DNA from: Castellaniella sp.
Lineage (GTDB): Bacteria > Pseudomonadota > Gammaproteobacteria > Burkholderiales > Burkholderiaceae_B
Assembly (NCBI RefSeq): GCF_034675845.1
Contig: NZ_JAUCCU010000001.1
Span: 1,798,001 to 1,862,000 of the forward strand
Length of the DNA: 64,000 nucleotides
Reading direction: 5' to 3'
Part shown: in pieces, positions 44,442 to 52,771 of the stretch
How the letters are laid out: every line of letters begins with the position of its first letter
Numbering within the stretch: position 1 is the stretch's first letter
Notes under the pieces: model-generated
Databases searched by the model: none
Seen by the model: the letters and a program-made list of their open reading frames with translations, nothing else
Told to the model about the DNA's origin: nothing
Made by a program: the position numbers and the translations under genes

Positions 44442-45086
44442 ATGTTGTTGCGTTGTCTGGATCGTCCTGCGCCATACCTGCCGATCTGGCAGGCCATGCA
44501 GGACTTCACCGAGCAGCGCCAGCCTGATACGCCTGACGAGCTCTGGCTGGTCGAGCACGCGCCTGTCTATACTTTAGGTCAGGCGGGGTTGGAATCCCAC
44601 ATTCTCAACCCGCACGGCATCCCGGTGGTGCATTGCAACCGGGGGGGGCAGGTCACCTACCATGGGCCCGGCCAGGTGGTGCTGTATACCCTGCTCGATT
44701 TGCGCCGTCGTGGACTGTTCGTGCGTGATTTTGTGGCCCTGCTGGAGCAATCCGTGCTGGCGGTGCTGACGGATTTGGGGCTGCCTCAGGCCTGCCGCAA
44801 GCCCGGTGCGCCAGGCATTTATGTGCCACAGTCGGCCCTGCTGCAGCCCCAGGGCGATGCCCTGGCCAAGATCGCCGCCCTGGGGATCAAAGTCCGCCGA
44901 GGTTGCGCCTATCATGGGGTGGCCCTGAACGTCGCCATGGACTTGACGCCATTTTCCGGCATCAATCCCTGCGGTTATGCGGGTCTGCAGACCGTGGATC
45001 TGCGCGCCTGTGGCGTGACGGCGGATGTGGTCACGGTGGGCAAGCAGCTGGCACGCCATTTCATGACGCGTTGGCAGGCTGTTTGA
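44442..45086 (+). CDS. lipB: Octanoyl-[ACP]-protein N-octanoyltransferase (LipB)
   Basis: A 214-residue enzyme moving octanoate from ACP to lipoyl domains. RGGQVTYHGPGQ is the substrate loop, KIAALGIKVRRG has the active Lys and INPCGYAG the acyl-carrying Cys. lipA normally follows directly; here nirV follows instead, so lipA must be elsewhere. The stop codon overlaps the FNR-type box of nirV. Confidence 0.96.
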   Translation: MLLRCLDRPAPYLPIWQAMQDFTEQRQPDTPDELWLVEHAPVYTLGQAGLESHILNPHGIPVVHCNRGGQVTYHGPGQVVLYTLLDLRRRGLFVRDFVALLEQSVLAVLTDLGLPQACRKPGAPGIYVPQSALLQPQGDALAKIAALGIKVRRGCAYHGVALNVAMDLTPFSGINPCGYAGLQTVDLRACGVTADVVTVGKQLARHFMTRWQAV

Positions 45087-45096
45087 TACGCCTCAA
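45083..45096. promoter_or_regulatory. FNR/DNR-type box upstream of nirV
   Basis: TTGATACGCCTCAA matches TTGAT-N4-ATCAA at 9 of 10 positions. TTCAAT at 45119-45124 is a possible -10; its start point would put the box centre near -41.5. Confidence 0.65.
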
Positions 45097-45149
45097 TACG
45101 GGTAAACCCTGTTCAACGTTCAATAGAGAGGTCCTCATGAGGTGCCTCT

Positions 45150-45974
45150 ATGTCTGTTGCCCGATCCGTTTCTCGTCTATTTCACCCCGTTCTGTGCGCG
45201 TTCCTGCTGGCGGCTGCATCGGGGGCGGTGCTTGCCAGTGGCGGCCCTGCTGCGCCCGTGATCGAGGTCATCCCGATTCCTGGCGGCACGTTCACCTATC
45301 AGGCCGCCGGTGAATTCCTGAATCAGGGGAGTCCTGTGGATGCGCCCCGGATTCAAGGGCAGTTGGCTGATGGGCGCGTCATCATGCGCCGTCAAGTCAG
45401 TCAGGCTGAATATGCCCGTTGCGTACAGGCTGGCGCATGCAAGCGGCTGGACAAGGGTTTCCGCCAATTGGTGTCCCCGGACTTGCCCGCAGTGGGGGTC
45501 AGTTGGGCGGACGCCACGGCGTATGCCGACTGGCTATCCAAAGAAACCGGGCAGGCCTGGCGCTTGCCGGATTACGCCGAGTGGGTGCGTGCCGCTGCCG
45601 ATCGCTATCGCGAAGAGGGGGCGCTGCCCTCGGACCCCCAGGACCCAGCGGTGCGCTGGCTGGCCGAATACGAGCGCGAAATCGTGCGCCGTCGAGGTCG
45701 CGTCAAGCCAGCTCAGGTCTTTGGACATTTTGGGATGAATGCGCTGGGTATCAGCGATATGGGCGGCAATGTCTGGGAATGGACCAATACGTGTTTTGCC
45801 AGCCATAGCGTTGGCGCCTTGCCCTTGGCGCCACGGGAAAACTGCAGCGTGCGCATTCTGGCGGGCGCCCATATCGCCGCCATGCCGGATTTCATCCGGG
45901 ACCCCCGCAATGGGGCTTGTTCCATTGGCCTGCCGCCCGCCAACCTGGGCTTTCGCCTGGTGCGCGATGCTTAG
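45150..45974 (+). CDS. nirV: NirV-like formylglycine-generating-enzyme-family protein
   Basis: A 274-residue exported protein (signal peptide about residues 1-30) with an FGE-sulfatase/SUMF1 fold: VSWADATAYADWLSKETGQAWRLPDYAEW, MGGNVWEWTNTC, and the end NLGFRLVRDA. NirV proteins of this family accompany nirK in many denitrifiers; their function is unsettled. Here it is upstream of nirK rather than downstream and has its own FNR-type box and terminator. The name rests on context plus fold. Confidence 0.82.
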   Translation: MSVARSVSRLFHPVLCAFLLAAASGAVLASGGPAAPVIEVIPIPGGTFTYQAAGEFLNQGSPVDAPRIQGQLADGRVIMRRQVSQAEYARCVQAGACKRLDKGFRQLVSPDLPAVGVSWADATAYADWLSKETGQAWRLPDYAEWVRAAADRYREEGALPSDPQDPAVRWLAEYEREIVRRRGRVKPAQVFGHFGMNALGISDMGGNVWEWTNTCFASHSVGALPLAPRENCSVRILAGAHIAAMPDFIRDPRNGACSIGLPPANLGFRLVRDA

Positions 45975-45978
45975 AACC

Positions 45979-46006
45979 TCAGAGGGCTTCGGCTCTCTGA
46001 TTGTTT
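45979..46006 (+). terminator. Intrinsic terminator after nirV
   Basis: TCAGAGGGC (45979-45987) pairs with GCTCTCTGA (45992-46000) around a TTCG tetraloop with one G-U pair, followed by TTGTTT. It separates nirV from nirK. Confidence 0.8.
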
Positions 46007-46065
46007 GCCCAAAATTGCGCCATATCAAGCATTTTTGACAACACCTGAATCTTGTCTGAACGAGT

Positions 46066-46079
46066 TTGATCTAACGCAA
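46066..46079. promoter_or_regulatory. FNR/DNR/NnrR-type box of the nirK promoter
   Basis: TTGATCTAACGCAA keeps TTG-N8-CAA. CAAGAT at 46102-46107 is a possible -10, placing the box centre at about -41.5. A 12-bp palindrome AGGGTTAACCCT (46082-46093) lies between box and -10 and could be a second regulator site. Confidence 0.75.
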
Positions 46080-46148
46080 CAAGGGTTAACCCTGGGCATG
46101 ACAAGATGAAAACGTCGAAGCAAACGACGTAACCAAAGGGAGTTGTAT

Positions 46149-47246
46149 ATGAAGGTATTTCGTCTGTGTCTGGCAGCCTCGGCGCTGGCGTCCTTATTGG
46201 CTGGCGGTGTGGCAGTGGCTGACCCCGCCGATCAGTTGGAACATATCCGTCCTGTGCTGGTTGCGCCGCCCAACGTCATGCAACACGAGCAGGCCACCAA
46301 GGCCAAGCCGCGTGTGGTGGAATTCACCATGACGGTAGAAGAAAAACAAATCGTGATCGACGAGGAAAACGGCACCACGCTGCAGGCCATGACCTTTAAT
46401 GGCACGATGCCCGGCCCCACCATGGTGGTGCATGAAGGCGACTATGTGCAGCTGACCTTGATCAATCCGACCTCGAACACGCTGGAACACAATATCGACT
46501 TTCACGCGTCGACCGGCGCCCTGGGCGGCGGCGGTTTGACGGTCATCAAGCCCGGCGAACAGACCGTGCTGCGCTTCAAGGCAGACCGCACGGGTGCCTT
46601 TGTGTATCACTGCGCCCCTGAAGGCATGGTGCCCTGGCACGTAGTCTCCGGCATGAGCGGCACGCTGGTGGTGCTGCCGCGCGAAGGCCTGACCGATGGC
46701 CACGGTAAGCAGCTGCCTTACGACAAGATGTACACCATCGGCGAATTCGACCTCTACATCCCGAAGGACGAGGACGGCAACTATAAGTCTTACGAGACGC
46801 CGCTGGAGAGCTATGGCGATACGGTGGACGTGATGCGCGGTCTGGTGCCCTCGCATGTGGTGTTCAACGGCAAGGTCGGCGCGCTGACCGGCGAAGGCGC
46901 CTTGCCGGCCAAGGTTGGCGAGACCGTGGTCTTTGTGCACTCCGTGGCCAACCGCGATACACGGCCCCACCTGATCGGCGGTCATGGCGATTATGTCTGG
47001 GATGGCGGGAAGTTCGCCAATGCGCCACTGAAGAACCTGGAGACCTGGTTTATTCCAGGCGGTGCCGCCGGGGTGGCCATGTACACCTTCAAGCAGCCTG
47101 GGGTGTATGCCTACGTGAACCACAACCTGATCGAAGCCTTTGAATTGGGTGCGGCAGGCCACGTCAAGGTCGAAGGCAAGTGGGATAACGACCTGATGAA
47201 GCAGGTCCAGGCCCCCGGCCCGATCCCGACCGCGGCGAAGCAGTAA
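46149..47246 (+). CDS. nirK: Copper-containing nitrite reductase (NirK)
   Basis: A 365-residue periplasmic enzyme reducing nitrite to nitric oxide as a trimer. Signal peptide ends near AVADPADQ (about residue 24). All metal and catalytic residues align with the Alcaligenes-type enzyme at a constant offset: type 1 copper His114, Cys155, His164, Met169; type 2 copper His119, His154, His325; catalytic Asp117 and His274. It is the short, two-domain form without fused haem or cupredoxin. ATG at 46149 with AAAGGG upstream is preferred to a TTG at 46143. Confidence 0.98.
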   Translation: MKVFRLCLAASALASLLAGGVAVADPADQLEHIRPVLVAPPNVMQHEQATKAKPRVVEFTMTVEEKQIVIDEENGTTLQAMTFNGTMPGPTMVVHEGDYVQLTLINPTSNTLEHNIDFHASTGALGGGGLTVIKPGEQTVLRFKADRTGAFVYHCAPEGMVPWHVVSGMSGTLVVLPREGLTDGHGKQLPYDKMYTIGEFDLYIPKDEDGNYKSYETPLESYGDTVDVMRGLVPSHVVFNGKVGALTGEGALPAKVGETVVFVHSVANRDTRPHLIGGHGDYVWDGGKFANAPLKNLETWFIPGGAAGVAMYTFKQPGVYAYVNHNLIEAFELGAAGHVKVEGKWDNDLMKQVQAPGPIPTAAKQ

Positions 47247-47253
47247 GTATCTG

Positions 47254-47301
47254 CTGTCCCGGCCGGTGATTGCCAAGAAGGCAGAGACCGGCCAGGGACA
47301 G
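47254..47301 (+). other. Long hairpin between nirK and the cytochrome gene
   Basis: CTGTCCCGGCCGGT (47254-47267) pairs with ACCGGCC-A-GGGACAG (47287-47301, one bulge), with an inner TGCC/GGCA stem. A second small hairpin AGGCCC/GGGCCT lies at 47314-47328. No U-run, so probably a transcript-stabilising or partial attenuating structure. Confidence 0.7.
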
Positions 47302-47378
47302 ATTCACAGGAACAGGCCCGTGGGGCCTGAAGCAAGGACGCCCAAAGCAGAAGCCGACGTCCAGTCTAGGAGCAAAAA

Positions 47379-47696
47379 ATGTTGAAAACCCTGAGCATCG
47401 CTGTCTTGAGTCTGGCCATCATGCCTGCCCTGTCCATGGCCAGCGATCCTGGCACCCTGAAGCAGGGTGAAAAGCTGTATAAGTCGTCGTGCGTGGCCTG
47501 CCACAGTACGGGTGCGGCCAATGCCCCTAAATTGGGCAATAAAAAAGCCTGGGAACCAATCATTGCCCGCGGTATGGATGAAATGATGACGGTCGCCACC
47601 GAGGGCAGGGGCGCCATGCCCGCCCGTGGCGGCACCAAGGCCGACGATGCCGCCCTGCGCGCCGCCGTGGAATACATGCTCAGTCGGGTGAAATAA
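47379..47696 (+). CDS. Small class I c-type cytochrome, probable electron donor to NirK
   Basis: A 105-residue periplasmic monohaem cytochrome (signal peptide cleaved after about residue 21, SMAS). Haem motif is CVACH; the axial Met is probably in GAMPARGG, typical of cytochrome c5/c551-like proteins. It lies 132 bases after nirK on the same strand, with an AGGAG ribosome site, so it may feed electrons to NirK. That role is inferred from position. Confidence 0.9.
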   Translation: MLKTLSIAVLSLAIMPALSMASDPGTLKQGEKLYKSSCVACHSTGAANAPKLGNKKAWEPIIARGMDEMMTVATEGRGAMPARGGTKADDAALRAAVEYMLSRVK

Positions 47697-47701
47697 ACCG
47701 A

Positions 47702-48739
47702 TCAGTCATCGCCCAGGCGGTGCAGGCCCTGAAAGCTGAAAGCCGCCGTGCGCTGACCCGGCGCATAGACATCCCAGCGCACCGTATCGCCGCTGAAATC
47801 CATATCGGCGGTGGCCAGGGTGTTTTCCTGGTCGGTATCGCTGGCCGACAGGCGCAGGATGGGCTCGCTGGCATTGCCCGTATCGGCCAGGATATCCAAC
47901 GCCGGGGTGTCTTGTTGCAAGAGCTCGTCTCCCCGGGTTTGGCGTTGGTCCGACGACGCAGTAATCACCTGGGGCAGATCCTGTTGGCTGTCATGGATGG
48001 CGTGATTCGCGTGCAGTTGGTGCGCCTGGCGGACTATCTGCACGGAGACAGCCTGTTGGCTGAATTCCACGCTGTAGGTACCGGCATGGCCGGGTTGACC
48101 CAAGCCCAGGTGAAATGCCCCCATGCGCGGATGCGCATGCAGCAGGGCAATGGCCTGGGCTGGGCTTTGGGTGGCCAGCACAGCCCGGGTCAGCACCATG
48201 CGCGGCAGGCCGGTGGCCTGGGCGCGCCGGGCCCGGATATTGTTGACGGTGATGCCCAGCCCTGCCTGGGTGACGGCCAGCGTATGTCCTGGCAAGGACC
48301 CCGGATATAAAAAAGAGACAAAACCGGGGGCATCGATCGGCCGCACCCAGCCCAGTCCGCAAGCCCCGGCAAAACCCGGATCGCCATCTTCGTTGTGGCT
48401 CAGTCGCTGCGGCGCCAGCACGGTGGTGCAGCCGTCGGGGGCCAGCGCCCAGAGATCGCCCCGGCAGTTCCAGAGAAAAACGTCCTCGTAGGGCAGGCCC
48501 AGGCCATCGGCCAGGCCGGCGAGTTCGTGCTGTATCCAAGGGAAATGGCGGTGTACCAGGGCCTGGACAGCCGCCATGGCTTCGTCGCCACGGTACTGCA
48601 TGATATGCGCCCAGGCGGGCGACTGCAGCAGGTGCCGCTGGCAGGCTGACGCCCCCCAACGTCCTAGCGTCAGGCCGATTTCATAATGGGTTCCGTGGGC
48701 TTCGAGCCAGGAGAGTGGGCAGGATGTAGGGGTGGACAT
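47702..48739 (-). CDS. C45-family Ntn-hydrolase (acyl-CoA:6-APA acyltransferase-like)
   Basis: A 345-residue protein. The putative nucleophile Cys is in PDGCTTVLAP, the self-processing site of the C45 family; HGTHYEIGLTLGRWG and EDVFLWNCRGD are family blocks. Members cleave or form amide bonds in N-acyl amino compounds or beta-lactams. It starts 8 bases after the RpiR gene and is surely co-transcribed with it. Substrate unknown; see the locus finding. Confidence 0.8.
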   Translation of the reverse strand: MSTPTSCPLSWLEAHGTHYEIGLTLGRWGASACQRHLLQSPAWAHIMQYRGDEAMAAVQALVHRHFPWIQHELAGLADGLGLPYEDVFLWNCRGDLWALAPDGCTTVLAPQRLSHNEDGDPGFAGACGLGWVRPIDAPGFVSFLYPGSLPGHTLAVTQAGLGITVNNIRARRAQATGLPRMVLTRAVLATQSPAQAIALLHAHPRMGAFHLGLGQPGHAGTYSVEFSQQAVSVQIVRQAHQLHANHAIHDSQQDLPQVITASSDQRQTRGDELLQQDTPALDILADTGNASEPILRLSASDTDQENTLATADMDFSGDTVRWDVYAPGQRTAAFSFQGLHRLGDD

Positions 48740-48746
48740 AGACGAT

Positions 48747-49613
48747 TTATAGATAGGCGCCGGTATTTTGCAGATGGTCTTCGGCCTGCGACAGGGCGGT
48801 GATAGCCGTGTCGCCGCTGCACACCAGCCATTGTTGGGCCAGCATCTCGATCAAGGATTGGATGGCCACGGTGGATGGAAAAAACGAATGCCCCTGCGTG
48901 GGGAAAGTGAGAACGTGGTCGGCCTGCAGGGCGATTGGGGCGACCTGGCTGTCGCAGAGCGCCATCACGGTGCATCCATGCGCGAGGGCGGCCTGGGCGA
49001 CCTGCAGGATTTCGCGGGAATACGGGGCAAAGCTGATCAGCACGACGGTGTCGCTGGCCTGCAGGCGGTGCAGATCAAGGCTGAGTGTGCCGCCCGAGTT
49101 ATGCAGTAGCTGGATATTGCGGCTAAACAGATTGCACAGGTAATACAGGCTGAACGCGGGGGGGTGGCATGAACGAAAGCCGGCCACCAGCACACGGTCG
49201 GCCTGGATCAGATGCTGGACCGCCCGCTGCATGGCCTGGTGGTTGGCAGGTTCCAGTGCCTGCAGGTTATGGGATTGCTGGCGGATGGCATTGTGCCAGG
49301 CGACCTGGTCGGGTTCGGGGCTGTCCAGCAAGGATTGCGCCCGCGCTGCATAGCCGCCTGGGCGTTGTTGCAGGTCGCGGGTGAAGACAGATTTCAGGGC
49401 GTCCCAGCCGGCAAATCCAAGATGCTGGGCCAGTCGCACCAGCGTGGCTGGCTGCACTCCCGCCAGTAAGGCGAGCTTGCGGGCGGACAAGGTGGATACC
49501 TGAGCTGGGTGGTCGATCAGATAGCGTGCGCTTGCCTGGAATTGAGGGCTGAGCGCAGTGAACTGGGACTGGATATGCTGGATCAGTTCGTCGGGGGAGT
49601 GTGGGGTAGACAT
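48747..49613 (-). CDS. MurR/RpiR-family transcriptional regulator
   Basis: A 288-residue regulator: N-terminal HTH_6 (residues 10-85, SARKLALLAGVQPATLVRLAQHLGF) and a SIS domain (about 125-260, VLVAGFRSCHPPAFSLYYLCNLF). SIS domains usually sense phosphosugars, but members beside aminotransferases respond to amino compounds. ATG at 49613 (MSTPHSPDEL) is chosen because the longer frame would cover the operator region. Divergent from the aminotransferase. Confidence 0.88.
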   Translation of the reverse strand: MSTPHSPDELIQHIQSQFTALSPQFQASARYLIDHPAQVSTLSARKLALLAGVQPATLVRLAQHLGFAGWDALKSVFTRDLQQRPGGYAARAQSLLDSPEPDQVAWHNAIRQQSHNLQALEPANHQAMQRAVQHLIQADRVLVAGFRSCHPPAFSLYYLCNLFSRNIQLLHNSGGTLSLDLHRLQASDTVVLISFAPYSREILQVAQAALAHGCTVMALCDSQVAPIALQADHVLTFPTQGHSFFPSTVAIQSLIEMLAQQWLVCSGDTAITALSQAEDHLQNTGAYL

Positions 49614-49652
49614 GACAGAAACCGATACGGATGACTGGAATAGGTTTGATCT

Positions 49653-49686
49653 AAGTGTTTCATGATATATGATATTAGAAACGCTT
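49653..49686. promoter_or_regulatory. 34-bp dyad between the RpiR and aminotransferase genes
   Basis: AAGTGTTTC (49653-49661), 16 AT-rich bases, then GAAACGCTT (49678-49686): 8 of 9 bases are symmetric. The size and position suit an RpiR operator controlling both divergent units. Confidence 0.6.
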
Positions 49687-49731
49687 GTTGAGTAATATTT
49701 TAGGGCTGCCATGCAAGCCAAGAGATCAGAT

Positions 49732-51057
49732 ATGACCCATGTATTTCATCGTAATCCCCAGCATACGCTGAAACGTGCCGTGCGCGGGCAGGGGATTTCC
49801 CTGTTTGACGAGGACGGCCGTGCCTATCTGGATGCGTCGGGCGGCGCGGCTGTTTCCTGCCTGGGGCATGGTCATCCAGAGGTGATTGCTGCCATCAAGG
49901 CCCAGCTCGATCAGGTGGCCTATGCGCATTCGTCGTTCTTTACGACCCAGGCCTGTGAAGACTTGGCGGATTTTCTGGCGCAGCGTGCGCCAGAGGGGCT
50001 GGAGCATGTGTATTTCGTTTCCGGGGGGTCCGAGGCTGTCGAGGCCGCGCTGAAGCTGGCCCGTCAGTATTTTGTGGAAAAAGGCGAGCCCGAGCGCAGC
50101 CAGTTCATCGCCCGCCGCCAAAGCTATCACGGCAATACGTTAGGTGCCTTGGCCATTGGCGGCAATGCCTGGCGGCGCCAGCAGTTCCTGCCCTTGCTGG
50201 TGCCTGCGCACCATGTGTCGCCCTGTTATGCCTATCGCGATCAGCGCGCCGATGAGAGCGAGGAAGCCTATGCCCAGCGTCTGGCCGACGAGCTGGACGC
50301 CATGATTCAGTCGGTGGGGCCGGGGCGGGTGGCGGCGTTTGTGGCAGAAACCGTGGTGGGCGCCACAGCGGGCGCGGTGGCACCGGTGCGGACTTATCTG
50401 CAGCGCATTCGCGAGGTCTGCGACCGCCATGGCGTCCTGCTGATTCTGGACGAGGTCATGTCCGGCATGGGGCGCACGGGCCATTTGTTTGCCTGCGCCG
50501 AGGACGGTGTCGCTCCTGATATTCTGACCATCGCCAAGGGGCTGGGGGCTGGCTATCAGCCGATCGGCGCTATGCTGGCCAGCCACCACATATACAGCAC
50601 CATCGCCCAGGGCAGCGGATTCTTCCAGCATGGTCACACTTATATGGGCCACGCCACGGCTTGCGCTGCCGCCCTGGCCGTGCAGCAGATCATCGAACGC
50701 GACCACTTGCTGGATAACGTGCTGGCACGCGGCGAACAGCTGCGTGCGCGCTTGCACGAGATCTTCGATGAGCACCCGAATGTCGGCGATATCCGGGGGC
50801 GGGGCCTGTTTGTCGGCGTTGAATTCGTGCAGGATCGTGGCACCAAGGCGGTGCTCGACCCTGCGCTGAAAACCCATGCCAAGCTTAAAAAACAGGCCAT
50901 GGAAAACGGCCTGATGATGTACCCCATGGGCGGTACGATCGACGGTGTGCATGGGGATCATGTCCTGCTGGCCCCGCCGTTTATTTGCACGGCGGCGGAT
51001 ATTGACGACATTGTCGCCCGCCTGCAGCGCACGGTTTTGCAGGTGCTGCCCGCTTGA
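49732..51057 (+). CDS. Class III PLP-dependent aminotransferase
   Basis: A 441-residue fold-type I enzyme of the omega-aminotransferase group. Cofactor motifs: FVSGGSEAVEAALKLARQYF, LILDEVMSGMGRTG (PLP Asp) and TIAKGLGAGYQPIGAML (PLP Lys). It should convert an omega- or alpha-amino compound to the aldehyde or keto acid. ATG at 49732 (MTHVFHRNPQ) or 49711 are both possible. It precedes a CMD-family gene by 28 bases and opposes the RpiR/C45 unit. Confidence 0.88.
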   Translation: MTHVFHRNPQHTLKRAVRGQGISLFDEDGRAYLDASGGAAVSCLGHGHPEVIAAIKAQLDQVAYAHSSFFTTQACEDLADFLAQRAPEGLEHVYFVSGGSEAVEAALKLARQYFVEKGEPERSQFIARRQSYHGNTLGALAIGGNAWRRQQFLPLLVPAHHVSPCYAYRDQRADESEEAYAQRLADELDAMIQSVGPGRVAAFVAETVVGATAGAVAPVRTYLQRIREVCDRHGVLLILDEVMSGMGRTGHLFACAEDGVAPDILTIAKGLGAGYQPIGAMLASHHIYSTIAQGSGFFQHGHTYMGHATACAAALAVQQIIERDHLLDNVLARGEQLRARLHEIFDEHPNVGDIRGRGLFVGVEFVQDRGTKAVLDPALKTHAKLKKQAMENGLMMYPMGGTIDGVHGDHVLLAPPFICTAADIDDIVARLQRTVLQVLPA

Positions 51058-51085
51058 GGCGCTTATTATTTCCCGGAGAACTGAA

Positions 51086-51613
51086 ATGGCTAGATTGCCT
51101 TATGCCGACCTGAGCCATGGTCCGGCGGCGGACTTGGCGCAACGTATCGTTGCCGAACGCGGCAGTGTGTTGCATCTGTATCAGATGTTGTTGCATAGCG
51201 CCCCCGTGGCCGAGGGCTGGCTGGGGTATCTGACCGCGATCCGTCAAAAAAGCAGCCTGAATGGCGCCCTGCGGGAACTGGTCATTATGCGTATCGCCCA
51301 CCTGAACCGGGCGCCCTACGAGGCTGACCAGCATGCCCCCATTGCCCTGCGCGAGGGACTGCGCCAGGATCAGTTGGATGCCCTGGTATTGCCGCAGGTG
51401 CCGCAGGCTTTATTCAATGACGCACAGCGTGCCGTGTTGGCGTATACCGATGCCATGACCTTGTCTGTGCAGGTGCCCGATGCGGTGTTTGCGGCCGTGA
51501 AGCCGATTTTTTCAGCGCAGGAACTGGTCGAACTGACCGCCACGATTGCCGCCTACAACATGGTGTCGCGGTTTCTGGAGGCCCTGCAGGTGCATTCCGA
51601 GGATGCGCGCTAG
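51086..51613 (+). CDS. Carboxymuconolactone decarboxylase-family protein
   Basis: A 175-residue all-helical CMD/AhpD-like protein: LNGALRELVIMRIAHLNRAPYEADQHAPIALREG is the family core. The CxxC redox pair of AhpD is absent; the segment has Asn-Arg-Ala-Pro instead, so it is not a classic peroxiredoxin reductase. Its role beside the aminotransferase is unknown. ATG at 51086 is chosen over upstream in-frame codons that overlap the neighbour. Confidence 0.85.
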   Translation: MARLPYADLSHGPAADLAQRIVAERGSVLHLYQMLLHSAPVAEGWLGYLTAIRQKSSLNGALRELVIMRIAHLNRAPYEADQHAPIALREGLRQDQLDALVLPQVPQALFNDAQRAVLAYTDAMTLSVQVPDAVFAAVKPIFSAQELVELTATIAAYNMVSRFLEALQVHSEDAR

Positions 51614-52149
51614 CGTTCCCACAGCACATCGCCGACACCGGCGGCGCGGTTCAGATAGCGTGCCAGCACAAAGCAGAGGTCGGACAGGCGGTTCAGGTAG
51701 TGCAGCACGGGCGGGTTGATCGCGTCTTGATGCGCCAGCGTGACTACGGCGCGTTCAGCGCGGCGGGCCACCGTTCGGGCCACGTGCGCCTGGGCGGCGG
51801 CTGGGCAGCCCCCGGGCAGAATGAATTCCTGCAAAGACCCCAGGGCTGTGTTGTAGTGTTGCAGTGCCTGGTCCAGGCGTTGGGTGTGCGCGTCCGACAA
51901 GGCAGTCCAGCCTGGGATGCAGAGCTCTCCGCCTAGATCGAACAAGTCATGCTGGATGCGTTTGAGCAATGCGTCTACGTCATCCGGCAGCGCATGGGTG
52001 CGCCACACGCCAATCGCGCTGTTCAATTCGTCCACGTCGCCCAGTGCGGCAATGCGTGGGGCGTCCTTGGGCACCCGGGTCTTGTCACCCAGGCCTGTGG
52101 TGCCGTCATCCCCAGTGCGGGTCGTGACAATGGAAACGCGTAGGGACAT
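51610..52149 (-). CDS. PduO-type cob(I)alamin adenosyltransferase
   Basis: A 179-residue trimeric ATP:corrinoid adenosyltransferase. The ATP-binding N-terminus is TRTGDDGTTGLGDKTRVPK; VARRAERAVV and LNRLSDLCFVLARYLN complete the active site. It makes adenosylcobalamin. No B12-dependent enzyme is in the window. Ends in a 4-base convergent overlap with the CMD gene. Confidence 0.95.
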   Translation of the reverse strand: MSLRVSIVTTRTGDDGTTGLGDKTRVPKDAPRIAALGDVDELNSAIGVWRTHALPDDVDALLKRIQHDLFDLGGELCIPGWTALSDAHTQRLDQALQHYNTALGSLQEFILPGGCPAAAQAHVARTVARRAERAVVTLAHQDAINPPVLHYLNRLSDLCFVLARYLNRAAGVGDVLWER

Positions 52150-52161
52150 GGATGGCTCCGG

Positions 52162-52668
52162 TCAGTCTTGGCTAGCCAGGCGTTGCAGTGCATCGCCGGT
52201 TATCCGCACGACGCGCCAATCCTCCAGGATCTCAGCGCCGTGGTGTTTGTAGAAGTCGATGGCGTTCTGGTTCCAGTCCAGTACCACCCATTCAAAACGG
52301 CCGCAGCCCAGTTCCACCGCCATGGCTGCCAGGTGCTTCAAGACCCAGCCGCCCAGGCCCCGACCCCGGTGCGCGGGCGAGATATAGACGTCCTCCAGAT
52401 AGAGACCACGGCGGTCCAGAAAGCTGGAGTAGTTATGAAACCACATGATGTAGGCGATGGGCGTATCTGGCGCTGCTTCGGTGGTGATGACCAAGGCGTG
52501 CGCCGCAGGTTGCGGGCCAAAAAAACTGGCCTGCAGGCTGGCGTGGCTGGCCTTGAATATATCGGTCAATTTTTCAAAGACCGCCATTTCCATCATCAGA
52601 TCGTGGATGGCGGGGATGTCAGATTCCGTGGCGGGTCTTAGGGTGTAACCAGAGATGGGGATAGGCAA
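52162..52668 (-). CDS. GNAT-family N-acetyltransferase
   Basis: A 168-residue acetyltransferase; the acetyl-CoA loop is the RGRGLGGWVLKHL segment and the core LYLEDVYISPAHRGRG is that of the diamine/spermidine acetyltransferase-like group (SAT1-like). The substrate is probably an amine but is not established. It lies 12 bases upstream of the adenosyltransferase gene. Confidence 0.88.
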   Translation of the reverse strand: MPIPISGYTLRPATESDIPAIHDLMMEMAVFEKLTDIFKASHASLQASFFGPQPAAHALVITTEAAPDTPIAYIMWFHNYSSFLDRRGLYLEDVYISPAHRGRGLGGWVLKHLAAMAVELGCGRFEWVVLDWNQNAIDFYKHHGAEILEDWRVVRITGDALQRLASQD

Positions 52669-52771
52669 GATGAACTCGATTTCGCGTTATGCTGGACAGT
52701 GACGATGATGGCATTCTCGGCCCCGCTTGTCGGGCAGGATGCTGGATAAGAATCAGACAGGAGTGTATCGC

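Noticed and set aside
49645..49658. A third TTGATCTAAG sequence before the class III aminotransferase
   Set aside because: It lacks the right CAA half-site and overlaps the better-supported RpiR dyad.
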